Below, in pieces: positions 42,186-52,189 of a stretch of DNA of 64,000 nt. The DNA lies in NCBI GenBank assembly GCA_949987705.1, contig OX465281.1:143020876-143084875 (forward strand). Direction: 5' to 3'. Positions within the stretch are counted from its first letter, which is position 1. Each line of letters starts with the position of its first letter. Both the position numbers and the translations under genes were made by a program. The stretch comes from Thereva unica. Its lineage: Eukaryota > Arthropoda > Insecta > Diptera > Therevidae. The notes beneath the pieces were generated by a model. That model was given only the letters and a program-made list of their open reading frames with translations, ran no database searches and was not told the origin of the DNA.

Positions 42186-43733
42186 ATGTATCCGAAAGGA
42201 AGTAAAGATAATTTGAGTCGCGTTTCTAGACCGCGTAAACGACAGTTTCGCGGGAATCAATTTTTAGAAAGGAACCATAGTTCTGATAATCCGGAACCCG
42301 GGCCTAGTGCTTCTGCCAGAAAATTAAGTACATCGAGTAGTGCGAATGTTTCAATAAATCCTTTGCATTACTACAGGATTATTGAATTTTTTACCGTTTT
42401 TGGTGCGTTGCAAGAGTTAGTAGTTTGTAAACAATGTAAAGGTAAAGTGAAATTCGAAGAAACCGGTGTACGAGGTCTAGGATTTAAACTTGTGATGAAA
42501 TGTGTATGTGGTCGTAAAACAATAAATTCCGGGCCTTTAATTAATACGGGATATGAAATAAATCGAAGAATTGTTTTTGTTATGAGAATGCTAGGCCTCG
42601 GTAGACAAGGTGTAAACATATTCTGCGGTCTCATGGATATCGGACAAGGTCTTGCTTCGAACACATATGAAATGATCCTGAAACATATACATAAAGCGGC
42701 TAAATCCACTTTTGAGTTTGTGTGCGAAAAAGCTGTTCAAGAGGAAACGTTAGCAAACGTGAATAATGGACAACCAGCACTAGATTTCAGAGTATCCGGA
42801 GATGGTACGTGGAAAAAACGTGGGTTTACTTCATTATTTGGTGTTGCAGTGCTTATTGGACATTTCACTGGAAAAATAGTTGATATCGTGGTAAAAAGCA
42901 AATACTGTCATCAGTGTACAATTTGGAACAGTAAAAAAGATAGTGTAGAGTATGATGTTTGGTTCGAAACACACCAAGAAGAGTGTCAAATCAACCATGA
43001 AAGTTCTGCAGGCAAGATGGAGGTAGATGCTATGAAGGAAATGTTTGCGTCTTCTCTTGAGAAATACGGAGTCAGATATGTGAATTACATTGGAGACGGG
43101 GATTCCAAAACATTCAAGAGCTTACTAGATCTAAATCCATATGGCGATGACTGCAGTATAATCAAAAGCGAATGTGTTGGACACGTGGAGAAGCGAATGG
43201 GCAGCCGACTACGAAATATCAAGAAGAAAGAAAAACTTGGAGGAAGAGGAAAGCTGACTGATAGTGTTATAACCAAATTAACAAAAAATTATGGTTTAGC
43301 AATTATACAAAACAAAGATTCAGTTTTGGATATGAGGAAAGCCATATTAGCATCTCTTTATCATTATTGCTCGACTGTTGACCATCCAAGACACGAATAT
43401 TACCCGACAGGAGCGGATAGTTGGTGTTCCTGGCGTAAGGCGGAAGCACGTGGACACCTGGACAATTACACTCATCCGCAACAACTTATTTCTTTCGAAA
43501 TGGAAAAACACCTTCTCCCTGTTTACCAGGATCTTTCAAAGGACGATCTTCTAAACAGATGTTTAGGCGGATACACGCAAAACGCAAATGAAAGTTTCAA
43601 TTCAACGCTCTGGCGTTTAGTTCCCAAACATCTGCATTGTGGCTCTAAAGTACTGGAAACCGCTTCTTTTCTGGCTGTTAGTATATTCAACGAAGGTTAT
43701 AGTGCAGTCTTACGAACTATGGAATCGTTATAA
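42186..43733 (+). CDS. Mutator/Kolobok-like transposase
   Basis: About 515 residues from MYPKGSKDNLSRVSRPRKRQ; the frame is open 20 codons further upstream (ATG 42126), but the basic RKRQFRGNQF start fits family members better. Visible: zinc-like CKQCKGKV.......CVCGRK, the first catalytic block DFRVSGDGTWKKRGFTS, FTGKIVDIVVKSKYCHQC, YIGDGDSKTFKSL (second acidic block), ECVGHVEKRMGSRLR, and GGYTQNANESFNSTLWRLVPK (third acidic block). The TAA at 43731-43733 is probably a nonsense change: the same frame continues (NQCKTFCDNYDEDRK ... GITD) to a TAG at 43920-43922, losing about 62 codons. The catalytic core is otherwise open. Confidence 0.85.
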   Translation: MYPKGSKDNLSRVSRPRKRQFRGNQFLERNHSSDNPEPGPSASARKLSTSSSANVSINPLHYYRIIEFFTVFGALQELVVCKQCKGKVKFEETGVRGLGFKLVMKCVCGRKTINSGPLINTGYEINRRIVFVMRMLGLGRQGVNIFCGLMDIGQGLASNTYEMILKHIHKAAKSTFEFVCEKAVQEETLANVNNGQPALDFRVSGDGTWKKRGFTSLFGVAVLIGHFTGKIVDIVVKSKYCHQCTIWNSKKDSVEYDVWFETHQEECQINHESSAGKMEVDAMKEMFASSLEKYGVRYVNYIGDGDSKTFKSLLDLNPYGDDCSIIKSECVGHVEKRMGSRLRNIKKKEKLGGRGKLTDSVITKLTKNYGLAIIQNKDSVLDMRKAILASLYHYCSTVDHPRHEYYPTGADSWCSWRKAEARGHLDNYTHPQQLISFEMEKHLLPVYQDLSKDDLLNRCLGGYTQNANESFNSTLWRLVPKHLHCGSKVLETASFLAVSIFNEGYSAVLRTMESL

Positions 43734-43922
43734 ATAACTATTGGTAACCAATGCAAAACTTTCTGCGACAACTATGATGAAGATAGAAAAAAGAGGCAGA
43801 GTCATCGTACAGGAGCAAGCACAAAGGAGGCCCGAGCGGCACGTAGGATCGCCAATGCTGAACGAAATGAGTTCTACCAGCAAGAGGAAGGTCTACTGTA
43901 TTCATCTGGAATAACGGATTAG
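43734..43922 (+). pseudogene. Severed C-terminal tail of the transposase
   Basis: In-frame continuation after the TAA at 43731. A basic, Arg/Glu-rich stretch (KEARAARRIANAERNEFY) ending at TAG 43920-43922. Such a tail is usual in the family, which argues that the upstream stop is a mutation. Confidence 0.6.
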
Positions 43923-44523
43923 CATGAACACGCTGTAAGTAGACAAAAAAAAATTAGTTTTTTAACAAAATCTTTAAACGCGTTTTTCTCAAAACCATCT
44001 TTTTGGAATTGGCGGACACGATCACAAAGTGACGAAGAAACCTATCGACTTGAAATTTTACATGCTTATTCACAATTAAAAAATGTCGTCGATGAACCAA
44101 AAAAATTGTGAAACAATTAATAATAGGCAATTTTTTTACAACAACAAAGCAAAACATGTGCAGCAAATTTCGAACTTTTTTTTCAAAGTCTCCTAAAATA
44201 ACTAAAATTACACTTTCTTCACAATTTTTTAGGTTCACCGACTATAAAAAACCATTACGAATAATAATCGGGTTTGATATCTCGTTTCAGATAAAAACTA
44301 GAGACGTCAGCGTGTACGCCAATCAGGGGAAACTGCGCGTGGTGGTGACATTGAAACATGTATTTCTCCCTCAAAAATAAATTTAAAAAAGAAAAATGTC
44401 TTTTTTGTCTTTAAACATCCGTTAACATACTGAAAAAGTTTTAAACAAATTGTATAATTTATTAGGTTAAAAAAATAATCATGAAAATAGCTTCGTTTTT
44501 CATGTTCTAAATAGAGTTCCCCC
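43923..44523. other. 3' non-coding part of the Mutator/Kolobok-like element
   Basis: Non-coding sequence up to the right terminal repeat. Contains the TCAAAACCAT..AATTGGCGG stretch shared with the 39527-40254 MITE. Confidence 0.6.
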
Positions 44524-45066
44524 TTTATTATCAACCGGATGGGTCCATCAAGTCCATCGACAAAGGCTTTAAGCGCAGTTTTGCCGTTAAGGCTTTCTAT
44601 AACAGAGGAAGCATCACTTCCCTCTGCAGCAACGCACGCGTCATTAAGATCTGCCAAATAATTTTTCGATTTTATTACCGAAGGTACGAACGTCTTCGTT
44701 AAAATGTTGCTTGCAGTTGACTAATTCTGTCTGGATCTGGGCCAGAGTCCTTCTTTCCAAAAATTGGTCCTGCAGGGTCCTTTTTAATTCTGACCAATCC
44801 GAAAAAGTTTTATATTTCACTATGCTGTACGCTGGACCGGTCAATTTACATTTAATTATATTGAGAAGCATTAGAGAATCGTTCGAACTTAGATCTCCAT
44901 CTACGACATCACAACAACTCACGAAACGATGCAAGTCGTCTCGGTTCCCATTAAATTCAGGAATAAATTTTAGTGCGAAATCTTTATTTAATTTTGGCAT
45001 TTCGTCCACAGAAGACTCAGTCTCTTCGCAGGAAGGTTCCTCTTGTTCGTGGTTATTACTCGACAT

Positions 45067-45742
45067 AAAGCACAAAAATCAAGAAAATTTCATCAATAGT
45101 AGGCAGATTGTAAACTAGTTCACGTGAAGAAAACTTCCATTCATGAGATCTAACTAACTTCAACGTCAATGAATTTTGTGGTAAAAAAATAAAAAAAAAA
45201 TGTCGCCAAGTAAAATGGATTTTAGAAACCTCACAGCCGCACTTAAAGAATTTATAATTTTTCACATTGAAATAAACTTGCAGAATAAATGAACTATCCT
45301 CTTCAAAAATTTACGCCGATTCACAAAATTTTAAGCTTAACAATATTTGTAAATTTCACGAAATTTTAAAACACAATAATATTTATAAATGAAACAAAAA
45401 TCATATATTTTTACTGACCATTAAATGGTTGGTTTTAAAAAGAATACTTATCGAAAACAGAATTACCTGAGCCTTTTCAAGGGTAGTTAAACTTATGAAC
45501 CTACGCCAGATAAACCAGATAAAAAGTTCCTTGATGACTGACGAATTCCTGGATTCCTTGCTGATATTCCTGACTTCCTTCTAGAATCCGGGGTTGAGTG
45601 AGTTAAGTTCTGCTTCCTTGTATGTAACGTGCCGTTCTTGAAATACACCAAGTATTTGTATTTCACCTCTTCTTTGTTTCAAAACACTTGATCAACGTAA
45701 TTACGTACTAAAATAAACCGACGTTTCTTGTTTTTCTATCCA
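45067..45742. other. Gypsy-type leader
   Basis: Untranslated leader between PBS and gag. No gene or clear structure seen. An env splice donor would be expected here or in early gag but I could not single one out. Confidence 0.5.
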
Positions 45743-45759
45743 CCCCACACCTGACACCA
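45743..45759 (-). promoter_or_regulatory. Gypsy-type primer binding site, tRNA-Leu-like
   Basis: TGGTGTCAGGTGTGGGG on the minus strand, 7 bp from the LTR. Complementary to a tRNA-Leu 3' end (..CTGACA-CCA), with mismatches further in. Confidence 0.6.
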
Positions 45760-45766
45760 ATATTTT

Positions 45767-46139
45767 TGTTGGGGGATTTACAAGAAAATAATCTTTATGG
45801 TTTATTTAATATTTTATTGACGAGATTACTAAACTTTTGGAACCCGCACGTCTACAATCCACAAACTCGACTGAAGAGAGCCATTCGCGCAAGTTCTTAG
45901 TGAGTTCGGAAAAAGAGCTTATCCAAGCATAAATATGATAAGCGCATGTTACTGTGCACATTCAGCGCATTTATCTTTTATGGATGAATGAAGTTCATAC
46001 ATAATTAATATGCGCGTGTTAAAGTAGTTGCGCATTCAGCGAGTTTAAGAATTTTATTAAGGAAATTGGATATTGAGGATTTGTATAAGGAATCTTAGAA
46101 AGGCGGATGAAGGTATTAAGTTACGGGCACATTATAACA
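45767..46139 (-). repeat. Gypsy-type 5' LTR (right)
   Basis: TGTTGGGGGATTTACAAG to ATTATAACA; 373 bp, matching 28711-29076. Confidence 0.93.
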
Positions 46140-46143
46140 TTCC

Positions 46144-47700
46144 GTCTATAACAGTATCTGCCATTTTATTTTTATTAGCACTTTTAATTGTCTTATTATC
46201 GCATTTCTTAAAATTACTTAGGATCATGCTGTTATATACAATATGATCCGTCGCTCCCGAATCAGCAATAAAACTAATATAATTATCTAAATTACTCTTA
46301 CCTGACTCCCTCTGATCTTCTCTATTCGCACGACGAACTCCTCTATTTTTCTCTTCACTGAACTCCCTTCCTCTAGTGGGCTGTTGCCTCTTATCCTCTA
46401 GTCCTCTAAAATTATTAATTTTCTTAAAATTTTTCTTTATAATCTTATTATTTTTGAAATTTTTATTTTTAGCACTCGTGTCGGAGTGATATCGGCTTTT
46501 ATTACTTCTTTTCAAATGTTTATCTCTAAATTTTTTGTTAACATACCTATTTCTGCCCCTACCAATGTTGAAGCAGTCATCTCCTTTGTGGTACACCACA
46601 TCCTGACAATAGTAGCATAACCACTGGGTTTTTGCTGCTAGAGGGCACTCTCTCATCCAATGCCCATACTGATTGCACCTGTGGCACTTGGTGTCTTTCA
46701 TTTCATAGAATCTACAAGCCTTTGACTCCTCCTCTATCTTCTTCTCTGCCTCTAAATCATCTAAAGTCATTTCTTGCCCAACTGTTTGTTTTTTAAGTAA
46801 GTCTGCGTTACGTATTTCAGGAATGACTGACGATACAGCTTGGTAAAATGCTGATCGCATCTCTTGGTCTGTTAACTCTATGACTTCTTCACATGCTTCA
46901 TATTCTCTAACTATAGCATCAAATCTATCACTGAAATCATTTACCATTTCATCGTTTCTCATTCTAATCGCATATAAACGTGTTCTTACAGATGTATGAG
47001 TAACGTTGACTTCGCATCTTCTAGAACTTCTTAATTTTTTTAAAATCTCTATTGGTTCTCTAATATTTATTATTTTTTTATGGTACTTCTCATCTAGTCT
47101 ATTGATTATTATATTTCTAACCCAATTTTTCCTGTTAAAAATTATTGCTTCTGACCAATTTTATAATTTTGACTACTTTCTGTCCTAGATTCTATCACAT
47201 CCAATAAATCGTTACTCATTAATTCGGATTTTAAATAATCTAACCAAATGTCAAAATTAGAATCTTTCTTAATTTATACCCTTTTTTAATATTTAATTTC
47301 GCGCTTAATAATTCTTGCTCAACCACCTTATTTATTGACTCTACCTGTTCATTCGAGTTGCTACAGTTCTGTGGTCCAGCTTTGTTCATACCTTCTACAT
47401 TTATTCTTTTAGCTTCTAAAACTTCTGTATTCTTTTCGAAATTATCTAATTTTATCCTTATACCTCTAATCCCTAATGAACCGGTATAATTTGTATTTTG
47501 ATTTCATACCTCTAATACTCTTAGTTTGAGCCTCTCGTCCTCTAAACTATCCTTGCTAACTTTAGCTAAGGTATCTACCATGGCATTGACTCCAGCCATT
47601 ACTTCTTTACAATTCACTGCCGCTATGGCCAAATATTTTGACGTTTTCAAATTTTGTGCGGCCGTCTTAGCGTTTAGGAGTGCGTTCTGTTCCGTCATTC
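46144..47700 (-). pseudogene. copia gag and protease region
   Basis: Minus-strand pieces in several frames: MTEQNALLNAKTAAQNLKTS (47698 down), DSNFDIWLDYLKSELMSNDL near 47260, LRSSRRCEVNVTHTSVRTRL, then a long part with MRNDEMVNDFSDRFDAIVRE, the CCHC knuckle CHRCNQYGHWMREC, CYYCQ, and the protease ISFIADSGATDHIVYN. The gypsy-type element cuts it at 46139 and copia integrase resumes at 28710. Frameshifts separate the blocks. Confidence 0.85.
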
Positions 47701-47951
47701 AACAACAACACCAACATTCTTATGTTGTCAGTCCTTTTCCCTTTTTCTGGACCTCTTACTCTAATGTCCTCTAACACCTCCACTCTAGGGCCTCTTTCGC
47801 TCTTATCCTCTGGTGCAGCTGCAAAATTAAACTTTTCTTATTATAACCTGGATTTCCTTATTCTCTATCTCTAAATTCTCTACACTCTAATCAAATTTTA
47901 TATCATTACTTCATTTAAGACAGACAGAAGATAAAATGAAAAATAAAAACT

Positions 47952-48125
47952 CTATCTAATTTTACGTAGTTTACGATTTTTTTTTCCAGAACCTTCTTCT
48001 ATCTCTTTCCACTCCTCTAAATCCTCTATATCTAGACACGGGGATTCATATCCCGACGCGTCCTCTTCGTCGGTCTGGTAGTGGACCAGCCTTTTCGGGT
48101 CGTACCTCCAACCACCTTCTGCCAT
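47952..48125 (-). pseudogene. Probable N terminus of the copia polyprotein
   Basis: 57-codon frame from an ATG at 48125, starting MAEGGWRYDPKRLVHY and acidic thereafter, ending TAG at 47952. It stands just upstream of gag in the right orientation and is probably the first part of gag, separated by decay. Function not recognised. Confidence 0.4.
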
Positions 48126-48221
48126 CTATTCCGGGTTTTTGAAACAAAATATTTTAATGTAATTAATAATTATTATATACTTTTATAAGTAAACTTGTTT
48201 TTTTTTATTATTTCTCTAAAG

Positions 48222-49076
48222 CAGTGATTCCCAAAGTGGGTTCCGCGGAACCTTACGGTTCCACGAAAAAATTTTAGGGTTCCGTGTCACCAGCGCCGAA
48301 GCGAAAATACATTCGCCGACTCACTGGCGCTGCGCCAGCCGTTTAACGCGTTCTTGCTAATCAGAAAGTACGAGTGGCTCTTCTTCCTTGAAATCTGGTC
48401 TACGTCACGCCGCGTAGCAATTTGGCCGCCATTCCATATTCCCATGTCGAGGGGGTTGTGAAGAAAATAGTAATCCGCCTTCTTGAGATGGCCGCCATAG
48501 GCCAAACGATATATTGAGTATACTATATTGCTTATGGTGGTCTACTTATCATACCCTTTAATTTGATACCAATGTCGAAGGGGTTGTAGAGAATATTTCA
48601 ATCCGCTCTTCTGAGACTGCCGCCATGGATCTAAAGGTATATTGAGTATACCATATTGCATTGTCATCGGAGCTAAAGCTGTATGCAAAATTTCAGCATG
48701 ATAGGATATCCGGAAGTATTTGAAAAATCGATTGCAAAATTTGTTCCGTGAAGAAAACAGTAACCCTCCTCTTGAGACGGCCGCCATGAATCTAACGGTA
48801 TAATGAGTACACCATATTACATTGTCATCGGAGCTTAAGTTGTGTGCAAAATCGGAACGGATCGGAAGTATTCAAAAAAGTGATTGCAAGATATGTACCG
48901 GACAAACAGACAGACAAGAAAGCGAGCTAATAAAAACGTTTTAAAATATATTAAAGGATAAATATATACATATATCACAGATTATTTTATTTTTTCATCG
49001 TTGGGTTCCGCCAAATTTTATACATTGTAGAAAGGTTCCGTTCGAAATAAAGTTTGGGAACCACTGCTCTAAAGCA
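48222..49076. mobile_element. Non-autonomous hAT element in the copia leader
   Basis: 855 bp, ends CAGTGATTCCCAAA / TTTGGGAACCACTG, with the 8-bp duplication CTCTAAAG (48214-48221, 49077-49084), the hAT signature. No transposase. It contains units of the same ~129-bp repeat as repeat C (29290-30462), e.g. GTGAAGAAAATAGTAATCCG at about 48459. Confidence 0.88.
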
Positions 49077-49084
49077 ATCTAATA

Positions 49085-49916
49085 CCAGGTCAAACTTTTG
49101 TTTCGTGCTTCTGTAATCGCGACAAACGTACAACAATTTATCCCGATCCGAAACAGGACATTTCGTCCTCGAACATCGTCACCACGCAAGTGCACCCTCT
49201 GCTTCAACATTCGGTTTCACGCACGGCAATGAAAACTTGTTAAAATGAGGTGGCCATGCACACTTACGGGGCAACAATTCGAGTCCTTCAATATCCCTAG
49301 CTGTATATTACCCAATACCGCACAGCAAGCATCTTGTGATAATAGCCCCGGAATTTTGTTAGTTTTGTTTTTATTTAGATTAATGAAAAATTGTCAAAAA
49401 CTTGTTTATTTTTTTCCTAATTTACGTCATCATTTTATTCTGATAGGAATTTAAAAATGTCTTTCCTCTAAACCAAATTTCTCTTATTTACTCTAAATTC
49501 CTCTAAAAGAAAATTCTAATTTCTGTGAACTCATATCTTGTAATTTTAGGAGCGACTGTCTACATATGACGCGCTTCGGAAGACACCGTACAATGACGCG
49601 TTAAAACACCGGTACTTGTACGCACACTGTTAGACTCTAATTTATATTCCTCTAATTTCTCTAATGCAATACAACCAATTTCTACAACCAGAAAACAAAA
49701 GGAATTTTTCCCTTGAACACAATCTCTAATTAAATTCCATTAAAATAATTTATTTTTAATACGTCAAAATTTGTACTTACCTCTAATTTACTCAACTCCT
49801 AACCTTTATTTTTCACACCCTCTAGTCCTCTAGTTCTCTTACTCTATCACTCTTTCTAACAAACTTCTAACTGCTCACTTTATTTTTTCTAAGGTTTTTT
49901 TTATTATATTCTATTA
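49085..49916. other. copia leader
   Basis: Untranslated leader of the copia element, rich in CTCTAA-type motifs on the plus strand (purine-rich in the element's own RNA). No gene seen. Confidence 0.55.
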
Positions 49917-49950
49917 TGGCGCAGTGGAAACGTGCCCTGGGCCCATAACC
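49917..49950 (-). promoter_or_regulatory. copia primer binding site, half tRNA-iMet, extended
   Basis: Immediately next to the 5' LTR. The minus strand begins GGTTATGGGCCCAG, complementary to the anticodon-loop region where the copia primer (5' half of initiator tRNA-Met) ends. The match continues to GCGCCA, covering about 30 nt of the tRNA 5' half with one substitution and a two-base insertion. Confidence 0.85.
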
Positions 49951-50201
49951 TTTTGGAATTAATTTATTTAATGCACAATAAAAAACAACTAAGCTTTTAA
50001 TGTAATATATTTATTCCTTTTGTCCAGGGAACAAAAATAAAAAGAACGCATTTAACTCACGGAAGCTTCAACAAAAAGTAAGGAAAACAAAAACCAGTGA
50101 ACAATTTAAAAAAAAAACCGAGTGCCTTGATTTTCAGCAACAGCGTATTTTGTGGAGTGAATTTTAGGGTTGCCAAGACGCGACAAAGTCAACTTCTAAC
50201 A
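49951..50201 (-). repeat. copia 5' LTR (right), intact
   Basis: 251 bp. On the minus strand it begins TGTTAGAAGTTGACTTTGTC and ends AATTCCAAAA, so the 3' terminus is not the usual CA. The boundary is set by the ATAAG duplication and the PBS. Confidence 0.9.
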
Positions 50202-51275
50202 ATAAGAAAGGCAGTAGACCGAACGCGTAGAAAGCAGCAGGCCGGATTCAGGAAGGGCTCATTTATTGACCATTAACACCTTGAGAATAAATAATAGTGG
50301 AGCAGTCTACTGAATTCCGATCCCCCCTTTACCTTGCTTTCGTAGACTTTGAGAAAGCGTTCGATTCGGTTAATAAGAGATTCATTTGGGAGGCACCACG
50401 ACGACGTGGACTGCATGATAAAATAATAGAATTGATAAAAGCCCTATATAACAATTCCAAATGCAGAGTTCTCCATAATGGAAAATTATCCGACAGCTTT
50501 CAGGTGGGCGCAGCAGTACGGCAAGGATGCCTACTTTCGCCATTACTATTTCTTATAGTAATAAATGACATTCTTGTCGGCGCTCTAGATAGTAACAGGC
50601 GGCATACAATGGGGTTTGCTAGATCGCCTTAAGGATCTCGACTACGCAGATGATATCTGTTTGCAGACACCAGGACCTCAAAAGCATGTTAAACAATTTG
50701 GCAACAGAAAGTGGTCCAGGCTTAAGGCTAAGTCCGACTAAAACAAAAGAAATGCGGATAAATGCAAACACCATTGAACAGACACCGCTGAATAACCGTG
50801 ACGTGGAACTGGTAGATAAATTTTGCCACCTCTTCGCATCAATACTGAAAATGGTGGGGCATATGGAGATCAACGGAGATCTCCACTAACACCAAATTGC
50901 GGCTGTTCAACTCCAACGTTAAGGCAGTTCTTTTGTACGGTTGCGAAACGTGTAAAGTCACCCAATTCATCACAGGGCGCCTACAAGTTTCATCAACGCG
51001 TCGTATCCTAAAAATCCGCTGGCAAAATAGAATTTCAAAGGAAGAATTATGGCAGCGTGCCGGCCAAGAAAGGATAGACTGCCAAATCACGCGAAGGAAA
51101 TGGAATTGAGCTGGCCACACCTTGTGACGCGAAAACGAAAATCTAGCCAAACAGGCCCTTGACTGGATTCCGCTAGGATCCCGTCGAGTCGGAAGAGCTA
51201 GAACAACGTGGAGGAGAACCTTAATAGCAGAAGCCGCAACAACTGGGAGATGCTGGTCAGAGCTAAGAGCTGTCA
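50202..51275 (+). pseudogene. RTE-like LINE fragment, 3' half (split by copia)
   Basis: Continuation of 6397-6887 beyond the copia element. RT blocks QQAGFRKG, STEFRSPLYLAFVDFEKAFD, AAVRQGCLLSPLLFLIVIND, a YADD region with a frameshift (near 50645), PTKTKEMRINANT, NNRDVELVDKFCHL and AVLLYGCET. The RTE tail QITRRKWN..GHT and RTTWRRTLIAEAATTGR is in shifted frames. Ends within the last codons near 51275 without a tail repeat. Decayed in many places. Confidence 0.87.
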
Positions 51276-51690
51276 TTTTAAATATAACATGGCGGCACTA
51301 CAAAATGGTGGAAGACATATAATAGACTAAAAAGTAGACAATGAAAAATATAGTTTAATAAAGCTAGTAAATGCAGTAAAATAATTATAAATGTATAGTT
51401 GTTATAGTTCCAGCTAGTATATGGAAACAATCTACCTTTCGAAAATTATACTACTACCATTCAAAATTATTTTTTTACTTTTTAGTTCATTTTAAAGTAA
51501 AAGCGTATTTTTTTTAACAATTTTTTCTTAAATCCGACTATCGGAAGCGATTATCAGATTCGATTAAAGCCTTCGTCTGAAGCCTTTCTCTTTTTGGTAC
51601 GATTTTCGTGACTAGGGTTAGCTATAGTGCGATCAGCATGTACTTGGGCTCCAATGGATATTTGAATATAGCTCTTTGAAGTCTACATTT
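51276..51690. other. Unassigned sequence
   Basis: AT-rich stretch between the LINE end and the recognisable Helitron coding. It may be part of the Helitron remnant; no motif found. Confidence 0.4.
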
Positions 51691-51892
51691 GGAATGAAAT
51701 TGTAAGGTGCAGACCAACGACGAACGACCTGCAACAGAGCATAGAGGTCGCCACAATGAACCGACTGCAAATGAAATCTCTGTGCTATTGGTAAATCAAC
51801 GATCTATTCATAACATTTACTACCAAACCTAAATGGGATAAAAATAGTCGGGCGCATCTGCTGGGCAATTACTTTCTGACAGTGTTGGGCAT

Positions 51893-52110
51893 TAATCAAT
51901 TAAATTTTCAATCAATTAATTAATTGATTAAAAAATTAATTGCGATTAATTTAATTGCAATTAAAATTAATTGCGATTGAACTATTAATTGCACCCCACA
52001 ATTAATTTATTTGGATTAATCTGTATTAATTGTATATTAGAACTAAATCAATTGCAATTAATTTATCAATTGCAATTAATTTTGTCAATTGTTCTAAAAA
52101 ACAATTAAAA
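51893..52110. repeat. AATTAATT-rich palindromic cluster, left
   Basis: Overlapping CAATTAATTAATTG-like palindromes just inside the left hAT terminus. The right end (55870-56100) has the mirror arrangement. Confidence 0.75.
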
Positions 52111-52189
52111 CTAACAATTATTCCGCTTCAATATAGATATAGACACTCCAATTTTATATGATCCTGCCATTTTTTTGGAGAATCATTCA

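Larger units (their letters stand above)
41762..44523 (+). mobile_element. Mutator/Kolobok-like DNA transposon in gag
   Basis: 2.76 kb with terminal inverted repeats GGGGGAACTCTATTTAGAAC (about 20 bp). The flanks are TTAA (41758-41761) on the left and TTTA (44524-44527) on the right, consistent with a TTAA duplication in which one base has changed; gag coding joins exactly across it. It carries one large transposase frame. TTAA points to Kolobok, while the transposase family is commonly labelled Mutator-like. Confidence 0.8.
41362..45066 (-). pseudogene. Gypsy-type gag, split by a DNA transposon
   Basis: Starts MSSNNHEQEEPSCEE at about 45066. Capsid-like part KFIPEFNGNRDDLHRFVSCC and FLERRTLAQIQTEL; a one-base shift near 44657; then LNDACVAAEG and ALKAFVDGLDGPIRLII. 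The Mutator/Kolobok-like element (41762-44523) splits it. After it, on 41362-41761: KASRFNKLAETIEAAV and a zinc knuckle CSSCSRFGNSATDC, in which the usual His is not obvious, and in a shifted frame a second knuckle C..C...GH....C. The stop is TAA at 41362-41364, just past a slippery heptamer. Confidence 0.8.
28711..46139 (-). mobile_element. Gypsy-group, env-bearing (errantivirus-like) LTR element
   Basis: Minus-strand Ty3/gypsy element inserted in copia protease. LTRs of 366-373 bp (TGTTGGGGGATTTAC...ATTATAACA), 4-bp duplication TTCC (28707-28710, 46140-46143), PBS like tRNA-Leu, polypurine tract AAGGGGGGG beside the left LTR. Gene order from the right: gag, pol (PR-RT-RH-IN), env. Nested insertions: Mutator/Kolobok-like transposon (41762-44523) in gag, TTAA MITE (39527-40254) in pol, repeats A and B (34308-36395), an RTE LINE (31287-33611) and repeat C (29290-30462) in env. 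Without them it is about 8.3 kb. Stops and frameshifts occur in all genes, so it is an inactive endogenous copy. Confidence 0.9.
6888..50201 (-). mobile_element. copia-type LTR retrotransposon, shattered by nested insertions
   Basis: A minus-strand Ty1/copia element bounded by 251-bp LTRs and a 5-bp target duplication ATAAG (6883-6887 and 50202-50206). Reading from the right: 5' LTR 49951-50201, half-tRNA-iMet PBS, a long leader, gag and protease (46144-48125), integrase and RT (25700-28710), RNase H (15818-16624), polypurine tract and 3' LTR (15739 down to 6888). Subtracting insertions leaves about 7.1 kb. It is interrupted by an LTR element (6960-15567), BEL/Pao (16627-25688), a MITE (25722-25979), a gypsy-type element (28711-46139) and a hAT (48222-49076). 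Many frameshifts and the loss of the RT YxDD box show it is dead. Confidence 0.9.
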
